Positions 7,839 through 17,077 of a DNA stretch of 28,771 bases are shown here, piece by piece. Origin of the DNA: an uncultured Eggerthella sp. (GTDB lineage Bacteria > Actinomycetota > Coriobacteriia > Coriobacteriales > Eggerthellaceae); NCBI GenBank assembly GCA_900538545.1, contig UPYK01000018.1:1-28771 (forward strand), written 5' to 3'. The position numbers and the translations under genes are program-made. The notes under the pieces were generated by a model. The model was not told the DNA's origin. It saw only the letters and a program-made list of their open reading frames with translations, and ran no database searches. Within the stretch, counting starts at the first letter, position 1; each line of letters starts with the position of its first letter.

Positions 7839-8846
7839 TTACACCACAAGCTTCGGGAATGCGATCTGGAAGTGCGCTCCCCCTTCGGGGTTGTTCGCTA
7901 CGCGCAGCGTGCCTTCCTGCGCCGAAACAAGCGCTTGCGCAAGTGAAAGCCCGATGCCAAAACCACTCGTTTCACTAGCATGTTCGTTGTCTTGCGCCCG
8001 ACCGCGATAGAAGCGATCGAACACATGAGGCAGATCGATTGGGTCGATTCCCGATCCTGAATCCCTGATATCGATCGTTGTTGCCAGCACGTCCTCTCGA
8101 GCAGTGATCTCGATCGAACCTCCCGCAGGCGTATGCTCCATGCAGTTCTTCACGATGTTCTCGACCGCCTCTGCAGTCCAAAGAAGATCGCCCTCGAACG
8201 AAGAGTCCTGGTCAAGGTCCACCACCAGGCTCACATCGTGCAAGTCGAGCGCAGGCTCGAGCGGTGCGATCGCGCGCCTGATGGTCTCCGCACATGACGA
8301 AGGCTTCGATTCGGCACGCATCGATCCTGCATCGATCTTTGCGATCTTCAAGAGGGCGGTCACCAACCACGAAACACGCTCGGTCATGGATTCGAGCTTG
8401 CGCACTGCCCGTTTACGCTCGGTCTCGTTCTCTGCACGCTCGATAGAAGGGAGCATGAGCGTGATAGCCGTGAGCGGCGTCCTGATCTGGTGCGATATAT
8501 CTGCAAGCGAGTTTGCGAGCGCATTGCGTTCAGCTTCGAGCTGTTCAGTCGTTCGTGCGAGGCGTGCAACCATCTTCTGCAATTCATTCGTGAGCACCGC
8601 AACGTCACCTTCGCTCGAAGTCGAGAAATCGATACGTCGACCATTGTGGAGCACTTCGTCGATCTCGCCAGCAAGACGCTTGATCTGCTGGTGTCGTGCT
8701 AATGAAACCACTATGAAGAATGCTGCGGCAGCCAGCCCGGTCAGCATCACCCAGAATTTGCTCTCTACTGGAGCGGCAAGCGCGAACACGACAACGATCG
8801 CCACGAGCGCTATGCACTGCCAGGTGAGTGTTCTCGACGAACCCAT
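7839..8846 (-). CDS. Sensor histidine kinase
   Basis: The 335-aa membrane kinase pairs with the response regulator just upstream. Two N-terminal membrane helices (about residues 9-24 and 31-50) are separated by only a few residues, so it lacks a real extracellular sensor domain, as in intramembrane-sensing kinases of peptide resistance systems. A HAMP-like/coil linker leads to the HisKA box with the phospho-acceptor in DISHQIRTPL (about residue 135). The ATPase domain follows: N box ENIVKNCMEHTP, G1 DSGSGI, F box FDRFYRG, G2 GFGIGLSLA. I chose the ATG one base after the regulator stop codon; an upstream in-frame start would overlap the regulator. Input is likely relayed through the neighbouring ABC transporter (inference). 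Confidence 0.9.
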   Translation of the reverse strand: MGSSRTLTWQCIALVAIVVVFALAAPVESKFWVMLTGLAAAAFFIVVSLARHQQIKRLAGEIDEVLHNGRRIDFSTSSEGDVAVLTNELQKMVARLARTTEQLEAERNALANSLADISHQIRTPLTAITLMLPSIERAENETERKRAVRKLESMTERVSWLVTALLKIAKIDAGSMRAESKPSSCAETIRRAIAPLEPALDLHDVSLVVDLDQDSSFEGDLLWTAEAVENIVKNCMEHTPAGGSIEITAREDVLATTIDIRDSGSGIDPIDLPHVFDRFYRGRAQDNEHASETSGFGIGLSLAQALVSAQEGTLRVANNPEGGAHFQIAFPKLVV

Positions 8847-8847
8847 G

Positions 8848-9519
8848 CTACTCACCCACCTTGTAGCCAAGACCACGCACCGTGATGATGATCTCGGGCT
8901 CGCTCGGATCGGTCTCGATCTTCTCGCGCAAACGCTTCACATACACATTGAGCGCATTATCGGAAACATATTCGCCAGCGCTATCCCAAATGGCATCACG
9001 CAGCACCTCGCGCGTGACGAGCTTACCCTTATGCTGGAAGAAGAAGAGTAGCAAGCGGTATTCGAGAGCAGAGAGAAAGAGTTCCTTGCCCGCCTTGGTC
9101 ACAGCTCCTGATGCGGGATCGACACGAACGTCTCTCACCAGCAACGCGCTTTCAGCAGGATGCGCCCGTCGAAGTGCGCTCCGGATGCGAGAAACGAGCT
9201 CGCGTGCCCGAAACGGTTTAGCGATGTAGTCGACCGCGCCCATATCGAGACCTGCCACCGTGGAATATTCGTCATCGGAAGCGGTAAGGAAGATCACGGG
9301 CATTTCAGGGGCAGCTTCGCGTGCAGCCGCGCATACCGCGAACCCGTTACCCTGAGGAAGCGTTACATCGAGCAGTGCGATATCGAAGGTCGTGCGTGCT
9401 AATGCTTCGCACGCCGCATCCTGCGTCGCGCAAGCTTGAACGCTGAATCCTTCACTGTGAAGCAGATCGGTAAGCGCGCTTACGATCGAAGCATCATCTT
9501 CAACGAGCAAGATGTTCAT
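8848..9519 (-). CDS. OmpR-family response regulator
   Basis: The 223-aa regulator begins MNILLVEDD, which supplies the acidic pocket. The phospho-acceptor aspartate is in LLDVTLP (about residue 51), with the switch Thr in FLTAS and Lys in KPF (about residue 101). The C-terminal winged helix (about 125-220) ends in VRGLGYKV, typical of OmpR/PhoB proteins. I chose the ATG at 9519 because GGAGAACCTC precedes it and because it places the receiver domain at the N-terminus; longer open frames upstream add non-conserved residues. The kinase gene starts one base after its stop, so the pair is co-transcribed. Likely target is the ABC transporter downstream. Confidence 0.93.
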   Translation of the reverse strand: MNILLVEDDASIVSALTDLLHSEGFSVQACATQDAACEALARTTFDIALLDVTLPQGNGFAVCAAAREAAPEMPVIFLTASDDEYSTVAGLDMGAVDYIAKPFRARELVSRIRSALRRAHPAESALLVRDVRVDPASGAVTKAGKELFLSALEYRLLLFFFQHKGKLVTREVLRDAIWDSAGEYVSDNALNVYVKRLREKIETDPSEPEIIITVRGLGYKVGE

Positions 9520-9945
9520 GAGGTTCTCCGTTCTAGCGAAACATTCCTTACGCATAGCCCCTTCGGCCAAACGCCTGGGAAGGCACCGTCTTCCTATCCA
9601 TCATACCCGCCCTCTTGCACGCGCAGCCTCGCAGCTTTGATTCACTTACACATTAGTAATGCAATTTGCAACCACTTCGCCTACTTGAACTTGATCGAGC
9701 AGGAAAATCCGCACCACCGATTCTAGTTTGCAATTCCGCAACTATAGGTTGCTCCCAAACTTAGATAAGAATGATTCCAAATTGTCGACTCGTTCACCGA
9801 TCTAAAACAAAATGCCGATCATCCTTTTCCCTCTGAAAAATAGAGGCAGGATAGAAGCGACCACTCCTCACGTGAGATAAAAGACGAACGTAACCACTAC
9901 CCTGCGAACACGGGCGTTTGTTCAAACTTGGCACGAAGGCGCACG
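9520..9945. other. Divergent intergenic region, no gene seen
   Basis: This 426-bp AT-richer gap lies between the divergently transcribed regulator and exporter genes and should contain both promoters. TTGCAA-like words recur (9661-9672, 9728-9733) and GCAACTATAGGTTGC (9738-9752) is a short dyad. None forms a convincing -35/-10 pair, so I assign no promoter. No open frame with a credible start or family was found. Confidence 0.5.
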
Positions 9946-10758
9946 ATGACCACAGCTATCGAAAGCAAGCAAGATGCAACCAAGCAGTCTCAAAAAGAAC
10001 AGCTTGAGACGTTTTCTTGCATGCTCGATATCGGCGAAGCCATGCTTGCTGCCGGTGCCGACGTAGACACCGTTGAAGACATCTTGGTCAAGATGGGCAA
10101 AGCCTATGGCGCTTACAAGATGGACGTATTGGTGATCACCGAGCTCATCATCGCCACCGCAACGATGCCAGGTCACAACGAACACACATTGAGCAGGCGC
10201 ATCCTTAATGAAGGCAGTACGAACTTCGATCGGCTCGAAGCCCTTACCGACCTTTGCAAGTCATACTGTCAAAGCCCGATCCCTGCAGACGATCTGCGCA
10301 AAAGCCTGCAGCGCATCAAAGGAAAGCCATTCCCAAAGGTTTCGCTCTACTTGGGTGGCGCACTTGCAGCAGGCGGGTTCGCCATCTTCTTCGGAGGGTC
10401 GCTCGTCGACGGGCTCGTTTCCGCTTTCTTCGCGCTGGGCGTTTGCTTTTGCATCAAGCATTTTCAGAAGCTCACACCTAACGCAATGGTCTTCAACTTC
10501 CTCACGTCATTTATCTTCGGCATTCTTATCTGCCTAGCCTCGAAGCCCATTCCTGCGATCAATATCGACATGGTCATCATCGGCGTGATCATGCTCCTTA
10601 TTCCTGGCGTAGCGATGACCAATGCAACACGCGACATGCTCTCAGGGGCAACGATATCGGGTGTCATGCGCTTTATCGAGAGCCTCTTTCTCGCTACCTC
10701 GCTCGTGCTGGGATTCATGGGAGCACTTTGGCTGGCTAGTCTTTGCGGGGTGATCTAG
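9946..10758 (+). CDS. Threonine/serine exporter, N-terminal ThrE-like subunit
   Basis: The 270-aa protein matches the ThrE N-terminal family (DUF1212/PF06738). Its soluble N-terminal half carries the typical DIGEAMLAAGADVDTVED segment and a conserved GHNEHTLSRR stretch. The C-terminal half (from about residue 135) has roughly five membrane helices. In split systems this subunit works with a small partner to export threonine or serine across the cytoplasmic membrane. The ATG at 9946 is chosen because GAAGG lies 6 bases upstream; an in-frame TTG at 9928 adds only six basic residues. The stop codon abuts the ATG of the partner gene. Confidence 0.88.
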   Translation: MTTAIESKQDATKQSQKEQLETFSCMLDIGEAMLAAGADVDTVEDILVKMGKAYGAYKMDVLVITELIIATATMPGHNEHTLSRRILNEGSTNFDRLEALTDLCKSYCQSPIPADDLRKSLQRIKGKPFPKVSLYLGGALAAGGFAIFFGGSLVDGLVSAFFALGVCFCIKHFQKLTPNAMVFNFLTSFIFGILICLASKPIPAINIDMVIIGVIMLLIPGVAMTNATRDMLSGATISGVMRFIESLFLATSLVLGFMGALWLASLCGVI

Positions 10759-11262
10759 ATGGAGTGGAGCGAATTTCTCTTCAAGATAGTCATCACCTTC
10801 ATCGCTGCGCTTGGCTTCGCCCTGTTCTACAACGTGCGAAAATGCCATGTCCTCTACGCAACTATCGGCGGCGTTATCACCTGGATCATCTACTACATTC
10901 TTCACAGCATGAATGCAGGATTGCTTCCCTCATGCTTGATCGCTTCGATGTTCGCAGCTATCTATGCTGAGGTCCTCGCGCATATCTACAAAACGCCTAC
11001 TGCGGTATTCTTCCTGATTTCCGTGATCCCGCTCGTTCCTGGTCGTGGCCTCTACTACACCATGTTCTACGCGGTAAGTACGAATTGGGAACAGTGTGGG
11101 GTCTTTGCCCTTTCAACCTTCGAAAGCGCTGCGGGCATTGCGCTTGGCATCTGTGCGATCGGAGCGGTCGTGCAAACGTGGATTGCATTCAAGAAACACG
11201 CCGAGAAGCTCGCGCGCAAGCAAGCGCAGAAGCTTAAACACCACAAGGCAAAAAAGGAATAG
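10759..11262 (+). CDS. Threonine/serine exporter, small ThrE_2-like subunit
   Basis: The 167-aa membrane protein matches the short ThrE partner family (PF12821). It has four or five membrane helices and the conserved PLVPGRGLYY segment (about residues 93-103). The lysine-rich C-terminus (KKHAEKLARKQAQK and beyond) is cytoplasmic. In Corynebacterium ThrE the two halves are fused; here they are separate genes with zero bases between them, so they should form one transporter. The gene converges on the adhesin gene, whose stop codon is 6 bp away, leaving no room for a dedicated terminator. Confidence 0.87.
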   Translation: MEWSEFLFKIVITFIAALGFALFYNVRKCHVLYATIGGVITWIIYYILHSMNAGLLPSCLIASMFAAIYAEVLAHIYKTPTAVFFLISVIPLVPGRGLYYTMFYAVSTNWEQCGVFALSTFESAAGIALGICAIGAVVQTWIAFKKHAEKLARKQAQKLKHHKAKKE

Positions 11263-11268
11263 GCACGA

Positions 11269-14200
11269 TCACAAGCGACCGTGCTTGCCGATCGGCCCTT
11301 GCGCACCTGCGCGACGCTTTACCACAACCGCTGCACCTGCTGCCACTAGTGCAATTACTACGAGCGCATACGGAATGCAGTCTCCCATCTTCGCCAACAG
11401 CGATCCATCCCCATCACCGTCCGAACCGTTCGGTTCATTTGGGTTGTTGGGGTTATTCGGATTGTCAGGACCATCGGGGTTGCCAGGATTATCGGGATTA
11501 TCTGGGTTATCTGGCTCTTTGGGTTTGTCCTGTGAGTTCGTGAACGCCGCCTCGAGCACTGCATCTTTCTGCATCTTACCCTCGATCGTGCCACCGATAG
11601 GCGAAACGAACAAACCATCCTGATCCGCATCGGTCTCGACCACCTTGTAGGTGTACCCCTCAGGAATGCCCATCACTACCAGGTCTTCATCATGATGCAG
11701 CGGAATCTCATCCCCGCTGCCGATGAAGCCCACACGGTCTTTGCCATAGAAATAGTAGCGCTGCGTGTTCGGCAGCTCAGTGCCATTCTGGTCGTAGATA
11801 TGCAGAGTGAAATGGAAGAGACGGTTGTATTGATCAGCGGTGAGCGTGTTACCTTCCACCTTCTTGCTAATAGAAAGATCACCCGCCGCAGGTGCGCTTT
11901 CGTTGTTGTCGGTCACGATAACAGTATTGATCAAGCTGAACAAACTAGTGATATCCATATCGCCCAGATCGTCAGCGGCTGCATCCGAATGATCGGGGTC
12001 GTTCGGATCGTCGTGTGCATGCAAGTTCTGCTGGACGCGAGTGCGCAAATAGCCCGAATCCGTCACGAAGAACGGCTGGATATTCTTGCCGCCATCCTCA
12101 TCTGAAAGACCATAGTCCACGACCGCATTCAGCCCGTAGTGCAGATTCATCGAACGCGGGACCTTCGTCGAGCCCGTGTCGCTCAGGTAGACGTCTTCCC
12201 AATCTTGCAGCCCGAAGCTTCCCGATGGCTGCGACTGCGCGAACGATGTGATGTCGCGCAGTGTGATATTGACATCGCCTTCAGAGGCATACTGCACCAT
12301 CGTTTGCGTGAGCTTACCAACGCCAGCCGATACGCTCACATTATCATCAGGCGTGCCTGCATCGGCGTAGATCGAGTACACGCCCACCTTCACCGGAATG
12401 ACCGTGTCATTGATGTCGCAGCCGGCAGGAGCACGTGTCTCCTTCAGATAGTACGTTGCTGCCCCACCCTCGAAGGTCACGTTTGGCCAGGCCATATCTG
12501 CATATCCATCGCTCGTCTCGGTATGGCTCTGGCGCGGCTCGAAGACGAGCATGCCATCCGACCCATCAACGGTTGCCGTATAGCCGGCTGTCAAGCGATT
12601 TCGGTCGTTTCGCGCATCATCCTCGGAATTGAAGAGTGCGAATTCAGCACCATTCTTCGCCACGCCATTCTGGTCGATCTTCGTCACACGAAGCTGACGC
12701 TGCTCATTCGGAACGTAAAGAACCGAACGGAAGTTGCGAATGAACTCGGAGATGTCGAGGGCTGTGAAGCCACGGTCTTGGAAGCTATCTGGATAAGGGT
12801 CGATCTTCTGTATGAGCTCGTTGATGCTATCTCCTGGCTCGCCGTTATCCGCATCCACTGCGCCCATAGCCACCCGCCCGAGCGCATCGTAACGCTCGGT
12901 GGTGCTCATAGCGCGAACCTCGTCTTCAGAAACACCGAGCACCCGTGCGAGCGCATCAGGTTCGATCAGCGCATAATACATTCTCATGTCACCATCAGGG
13001 TTGGTGAGAATGTAACGGTCAGCGCGTCCAGGAAGATTCTGCAGCGTACCTTCCAAGCGGCCGGTCTCGTCATTCCAATCAAGATGCCAACCTTCAGTGT
13101 GGGCATTATCGAGGTGATGATCGGAGCGGTAATGTTCAGCGGATTGCATGAGTGCAGCGGTGAGCGCCGAAGTGCGATTATCCTTGCGATACTGCGCGGT
13201 ATCAGCATTCAGATCGCCGATATGTACGGTTTGGAAGCCGACCAGATTGTCTCCATAGAGCGGGAACCATGCGCGAGAGCTGTTATAGCTCGGCTGCTTC
13301 AGCATCGGAACCGCCACCACCAAGCCATACTGTTGCGAATCGAGTGGCACGTTCGCTGAAGCTGCACCGCCCAGCTGGTCGTCGGGGATCTTAGTCACCG
13401 TCTCACCGTTTTCGCCGATCTGACCGTAGTAGACCGAACCATTGTTACCCGTAACGTAACTGTTGAAGCTTGCGTATGCACCCGTTTGGTAGCGATTGTT
13501 CACGATGAGCATCGTGTTCTGCGGGTTGAAACGCAAGAGCAGATCGGATGGGACCGACTTATATCCTGCGGGAGCTTTCGTCTCGCGCAAGATATAGAGC
13601 AAACCTTCGCTGCCACCGTCATAACGATCCGAGAAGTTGAAAGGGTCCTGTGTGCCTGTTCGCCCATTCGGGTCGGTGAATTTTGCCATGCCATCCGCGT
13701 CGGTCACAACATGAGCGATGCGCTCGCCCCTCGTGCTCACCTGATCGAGCGTAACATCCTGAGCGTTCTGCGCATTCGTGCCAGCAGGAACATTGGTCGC
13801 ATACAGGTCGAACTCAGCCCCTTCGAGTGGTTCGCCATCTTGGTCGACCTTTTTCAGTTGTTGGTACAGCTGTGGCTGAAGATTGAACTTGAGTGAGATG
13901 GACGAATCGTAATTACCACGTTCGAGGTAGAACATCTTGAGCGTATGCGAAGTGCTCGATGCGAATGTGTTGCGGTCACTGTGCCAATTCACTTCATCGG
14001 CTTTACCAGCTTCGACGAATTTCTCACGAAGGTTCGTCTTGATGATCGGTTCAGAAAGGTAGTTGCCATCAGCATCGAAGATCTCACCATTAGTGCTGAA
14101 CGCGTTGCCGATATTCACATCGCCTGTAGCGAAATCGATCGTCCCATAGATCTCTGAATGGATGCCGCCCAGGTCGAGCACGAGCACATCATCGATGAAG

Positions 14201-15873
14201 ACCCAAACGTCATCATCCCCCGAGAACTCGAAGGTCATGTCGTTGCTGCCTACTTTACCATCGATCGGCTGACGGAACGTTGTCTCTACGGTCATGCCGA
14301 GATGGTGATCGACTGGTTCTTCGTTGACGATATCAGGACGCATTGCACTTGAGCCAGCCGGGTCCCGATTGTTATCAGCACGCAAGTTGTTCTCAAGCTG
14401 TCCATCTGGTCCAAGCTTGAAGGCTTTTTCTGCCGAATTGAAAGGGAAGAACCCTCCCACCGAGTTCTCATCACCATCAGTTCGCAGTCCCGCAGGCGCG
14501 TCGTAGAGCGTGAAATGCCCAGAACTATCTCCTTTCGGATCGTTGACGAACTCAGCGAAGTTCTTACGCATGTTGTAATAGTAATAACCCTGGTCATCCA
14601 TCTGGAACAGACCGGTCACATCCTTGTATGACTCTTTGCCTGGTGCGCTCGTATCAGGGTCGAACAGATATTGCAGTGAGCGTGTTTCAGCTGAGAGGTC
14701 GTAACCCTGTTTCCAATTCACATCATAACGATCGTACCATTGGCTGTTAAAGTAATTCTTCGTATTGACCCAGGTAGCAGCCCACGAATTGTCCGCATCA
14801 TGAGGAAAGAGAGAATAATCAAGCGTACCACCATTTTGAGCTTGAGCTTGAACAGCCCGATCGATGTTCCAGCCTAAAACAGGATCAAACTCTGCATTTC
14901 CTTTAGTGTTGCGAATATTGGTGCTGTAGAGCGGACCAGCATTCGCATAGATCATTTCGGTGCTATTTCTAAATGCATTGCTATAGTCGGCAAAGTTAGT
15001 ATTGTACCCACTGTCTTGATCTGCGCTCATTGTTGGATAACCATTATTAAGGACTGATTCAACGATTCCTTGCATTCCCGCATGCTGATTTGCAAAATCA
15101 CCATATTGCGCTACTAAACCCTGATTCCAATAACCGAGATGGCGCATGCCGTCACCAAAGGTAAGAAGATGTCCTGTGTTGATATTGTCCGATCCAGTGA
15201 GCCACGTGGTGTAATTATCGTAAGGGGACAATGCTGCTGTAGACCCCAAGGTGTCAGTACCAATCAGAACGCCCGAGCCCTGCTTACCAGTCGAATAGTC
15301 GAAAAGGTTCACGGTGGTGTTTTCGGGGTCTAAGCCGGGGATCACATGAGAAGCCAGCTGTTCAGCAGTAACGCTTTGCGCAGATATTCCTGATTCTGAA
15401 GGAGTATCTTCCTCAGAGGGCACATATACGCCTTCAAGAATGCGCTGGGCATCAGTCATGCCGCTGTAGGGATCTTCCTCAGAAACAGACCCATCGGATA
15501 CGCTGCTCGCAGCAGAATCGGTGTCTTCGGTTCCATTACTGGTATTGCCCGCATCTCCAGCAGCATTGCTTCCATTTGCAGAATCATGAGAAGGATCATT
15601 TGACGACGCAGCACCCGAAGCGGCATTGCCTGAAGCGCCTTGTTGGTCAGAAGAAGATCCTCCGTTTTCAGATTCTCCGTTACTCTCTTCCAAATCAGCA
15701 GGCATAACAGTAACTGAACCTTGATTCGGTTCATCGGCAAAAGAGAGCGTGGGTATCCCTGCGGCAGGAAGAGATAGAGCTACCGCCATGATCGCGGCAA
15801 TGAAACAGGTAAGGAATTTATTCGCTGCCTGCTTGGTGTGTTTGAGCTGTGAGTGCGTAAGCAGTCGTTTCAT
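11269..15873 (-). CDS. Giant cell-surface adhesin: fibro-slime, Cna-B/SpaA and pilin-isopeptide domains
   Basis: The 1534-aa secreted protein begins with a signal peptide (cleavage near residue 46, LSFADE). A Ser/Asn/Gly/Asp-rich stretch follows (about 60-140). A large N-terminal region contains the fibro-slime/PA14-like core DDDVWVFIDDVLVLDLGG (about 553-570). Two Cna-B/SpaA domains end in RETKAPAGY and KETRAPAG (about 672-790 and 1100-1210); their KKVDQDG and TKIDQNG starts supply the lysine of the predicted isopeptide bond. A pilin isopeptide-linkage domain follows (about 1350-1445), then an Asn-Pro-rich stalk, a sorting-like motif LAKMGD (about 1493), a membrane helix and a basic tail. 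I chose the ATG with AAGGAAA upstream. It probably mediates adhesion. Its own promoter is likely, since a strong hairpin (16027-16057) separates it from the upstream operon. Confidence 0.85.
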   Translation of the reverse strand: MKRLLTHSQLKHTKQAANKFLTCFIAAIMAVALSLPAAGIPTLSFADEPNQGSVTVMPADLEESNGESENGGSSSDQQGASGNAASGAASSNDPSHDSANGSNAAGDAGNTSNGTEDTDSAASSVSDGSVSEEDPYSGMTDAQRILEGVYVPSEEDTPSESGISAQSVTAEQLASHVIPGLDPENTTVNLFDYSTGKQGSGVLIGTDTLGSTAALSPYDNYTTWLTGSDNINTGHLLTFGDGMRHLGYWNQGLVAQYGDFANQHAGMQGIVESVLNNGYPTMSADQDSGYNTNFADYSNAFRNSTEMIYANAGPLYSTNIRNTKGNAEFDPVLGWNIDRAVQAQAQNGGTLDYSLFPHDADNSWAATWVNTKNYFNSQWYDRYDVNWKQGYDLSAETRSLQYLFDPDTSAPGKESYKDVTGLFQMDDQGYYYYNMRKNFAEFVNDPKGDSSGHFTLYDAPAGLRTDGDENSVGGFFPFNSAEKAFKLGPDGQLENNLRADNNRDPAGSSAMRPDIVNEEPVDHHLGMTVETTFRQPIDGKVGSNDMTFEFSGDDDVWVFIDDVLVLDLGGIHSEIYGTIDFATGDVNIGNAFSTNGEIFDADGNYLSEPIIKTNLREKFVEAGKADEVNWHSDRNTFASSTSHTLKMFYLERGNYDSSISLKFNLQPQLYQQLKKVDQDGEPLEGAEFDLYATNVPAGTNAQNAQDVTLDQVSTRGERIAHVVTDADGMAKFTDPNGRTGTQDPFNFSDRYDGGSEGLLYILRETKAPAGYKSVPSDLLLRFNPQNTMLIVNNRYQTGAYASFNSYVTGNNGSVYYGQIGENGETVTKIPDDQLGGAASANVPLDSQQYGLVVAVPMLKQPSYNSSRAWFPLYGDNLVGFQTVHIGDLNADTAQYRKDNRTSALTAALMQSAEHYRSDHHLDNAHTEGWHLDWNDETGRLEGTLQNLPGRADRYILTNPDGDMRMYYALIEPDALARVLGVSEDEVRAMSTTERYDALGRVAMGAVDADNGEPGDSINELIQKIDPYPDSFQDRGFTALDISEFIRNFRSVLYVPNEQRQLRVTKIDQNGVAKNGAEFALFNSEDDARNDRNRLTAGYTATVDGSDGMLVFEPRQSHTETSDGYADMAWPNVTFEGGAATYYLKETRAPAGCDINDTVIPVKVGVYSIYADAGTPDDNVSVSAGVGKLTQTMVQYASEGDVNITLRDITSFAQSQPSGSFGLQDWEDVYLSDTGSTKVPRSMNLHYGLNAVVDYGLSDEDGGKNIQPFFVTDSGYLRTRVQQNLHAHDDPNDPDHSDAAADDLGDMDITSLFSLINTVIVTDNNESAPAAGDLSISKKVEGNTLTADQYNRLFHFTLHIYDQNGTELPNTQRYYFYGKDRVGFIGSGDEIPLHHDEDLVVMGIPEGYTYKVVETDADQDGLFVSPIGGTIEGKMQKDAVLEAAFTNSQDKPKEPDNPDNPDNPGNPDGPDNPNNPNNPNEPNGSDGDGDGSLLAKMGDCIPYALVVIALVAAGAAVVVKRRAGAQGPIGKHGRL
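11427..11517 (-). repeat. Repeats encoding the Asn-Pro/Asp-Pro stalk of the adhesin
   Basis: Imperfect 9-bp units encode NPD, NPN and NPG triplets just before the sorting-like motif and membrane helix. Such Pro-rich repeats usually span the peptidoglycan layer. Unit number may vary between strains because of slippage. Confidence 0.75.
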
Positions 15874-16026
15874 GGGTTTCCTTATTCGATTGTGAAATGC
15901 GAATCGCTGCATCGAGACAAGCGGAAACGCTTCCCCCTAATTAAACAAGTTTAGTACTAGTTTTCGGCCTTGACTAGCCTTAATCCATATATGGCGACCT
16001 GGGAACATAGAATCTAGCCATAAACA

Positions 16027-16057
16027 CAAGAGCCGCATGCTTATCATGCGGCTCTTG
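16027..16057. terminator. Strong hairpin between the surface operon and the adhesin gene
   Basis: A perfect 13-bp stem (16027-16039 with 16045-16057) surrounds the loop CTTAT. On the plus strand it is followed by ACTCTTTTT; on the minus strand by TGTGTTT, a poorer T-tract. It lies 58 bp beyond the MucBP gene stop and about 150 bp before the adhesin start, so it most likely ends or attenuates the upstream operon. Confidence 0.65.
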
Positions 16058-16114
16058 AACTCTTTTTGCCGAGCAAATAGGACTTGCTTTAGCGACTGCA
16101 ATAACCCACCTAAA

Positions 16115-17077
16115 TTAGGAAGCATCCTTACCAGCACGCTTCTTCGCAACCATGAGCGCGATAACTGAGATGAGCGCGATCACCACGAGCACGCCAAGCA
16201 CCCACGGAAGGTAATTGAGCGGGTTAGAGAAGGTCTCCTGAACCGCACTTTGGGCACTTGCCAACGGGTTCGAATCATCGTCGATGTCGAGCAGCTCAGC
16301 CGGCTCTGCCCCATTCGCAGCGCCTTCCTGCGTGCCGGCCTCATCCGCAGCCTCATCGCCTGTTGCCTCGTCGCCAGCAGCGTTCTCGCCAGTTGCGGCG
16401 TTCTCATCACCTGGTGTTGCCTGTCCGCCAGTTGTGCCAGCAGAAGCTCCATCATTGGTCGTTCCTGCTGAAGATCCCTGGACAGCCTGATACTTGAAGG
16501 TGAATACGTTATCCTCGGCATTGCCCTTGAGCGTACCCGTTAGATTGTAGGCATTCGTTGGCTGATAGCCTTCGATGTAGCGATATGCGATGACCGGCTT
16601 GTCGCCAATGTTGCCATAGAACGTTTCGCTATCTGCGATCTGCGCGCCATTCGCGTCAACATAGTTGATCGTATACGCAACCTGGTCCTTCTTCATGCCG
16701 TACGCAACCACGTACTGCAGATCTTGAGTGACCTCGATATTGCCAGACTCAGCTAGTCCATCGTGCCCTGCAAGACGAATGCCCTTCACATAGTACTTAT
16801 CGTCGTCAGGCTGGATGTTCAACGTCTGCCAGGCAATAGTACAAGATTTGCCATAACCATAAGGGCCATAGCTCTTTGAAGCTGCTCCGTCGATCGTACC
16901 GTTACCGGCATAGAGCGTGACCGTATACGAGTACGATTTACCCTCATCAGCAAAGGCTTCTTCCGAAGTTGCCGCTTGAATGCCAAGCGCAAGAACGCAA
17001 GCAACAAGGGCAGCGCAGAAGACCCCGATGATCCGAGCGAACGAGAAGCGTGCCTTAGTTTGAGCAAAGCGTGTCAT
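16115..17077 (-). CDS. Secreted membrane-anchored MucBP-domain protein
   Basis: The 320-aa protein has a signal peptide (about residues 1-43, ending AFADE) and a beta-rich N-terminal region. A MucBP-like domain follows (about residues 145-207, YTINYVDANGAQIADSE to VFTFKYQ). Next is an Ala/Gly/Glu/Thr-rich linker of about 65 residues with repeated GDEA/GENA words. One C-terminal helix (about 289-312) and the tail KKRAGKDAS close it. No LPXTG motif precedes the helix (NPLNYLPWVLG instead), so it is probably held by the membrane helix. MucBP domains occur in mucus-binding and other adhesins. Its ATG overlaps the upstream stop (TAATG), showing translational coupling. Last gene of the five-gene operon. 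Confidence 0.75.
   Translation of the reverse strand: MTRFAQTKARFSFARIIGVFCAALVACVLALGIQAATSEEAFADEGKSYSYTVTLYAGNGTIDGAASKSYGPYGYGKSCTIAWQTLNIQPDDDKYYVKGIRLAGHDGLAESGNIEVTQDLQYVVAYGMKKDQVAYTINYVDANGAQIADSETFYGNIGDKPVIAYRYIEGYQPTNAYNLTGTLKGNAEDNVFTFKYQAVQGSSAGTTNDGASAGTTGGQATPGDENAATGENAAGDEATGDEAADEAGTQEGAANGAEPAELLDIDDDSNPLASAQSAVQETFSNPLNYLPWVLGVLVVIALISVIALMVAKKRAGKDAS

Noticed and set aside
9655..9755. TTGCAA-rich words as operator or promoter of the regulator or exporter genes
   Set aside because: TTGCAA is self-palindromic and common in AT-rich DNA; spacing to a -10 is wrong in each case tried.
11262..11295. Terminator between the ThrE_2-like gene and the adhesin gene
   Set aside because: GCACG/CGTGC pairing exists, but the stem is only five base pairs with a 12-base loop and no T-run.
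12139..13359. A 406-codon plus-strand frame
   Set aside because: It is antisense to the adhesin, with no recognisable family, start signal or signal peptide.
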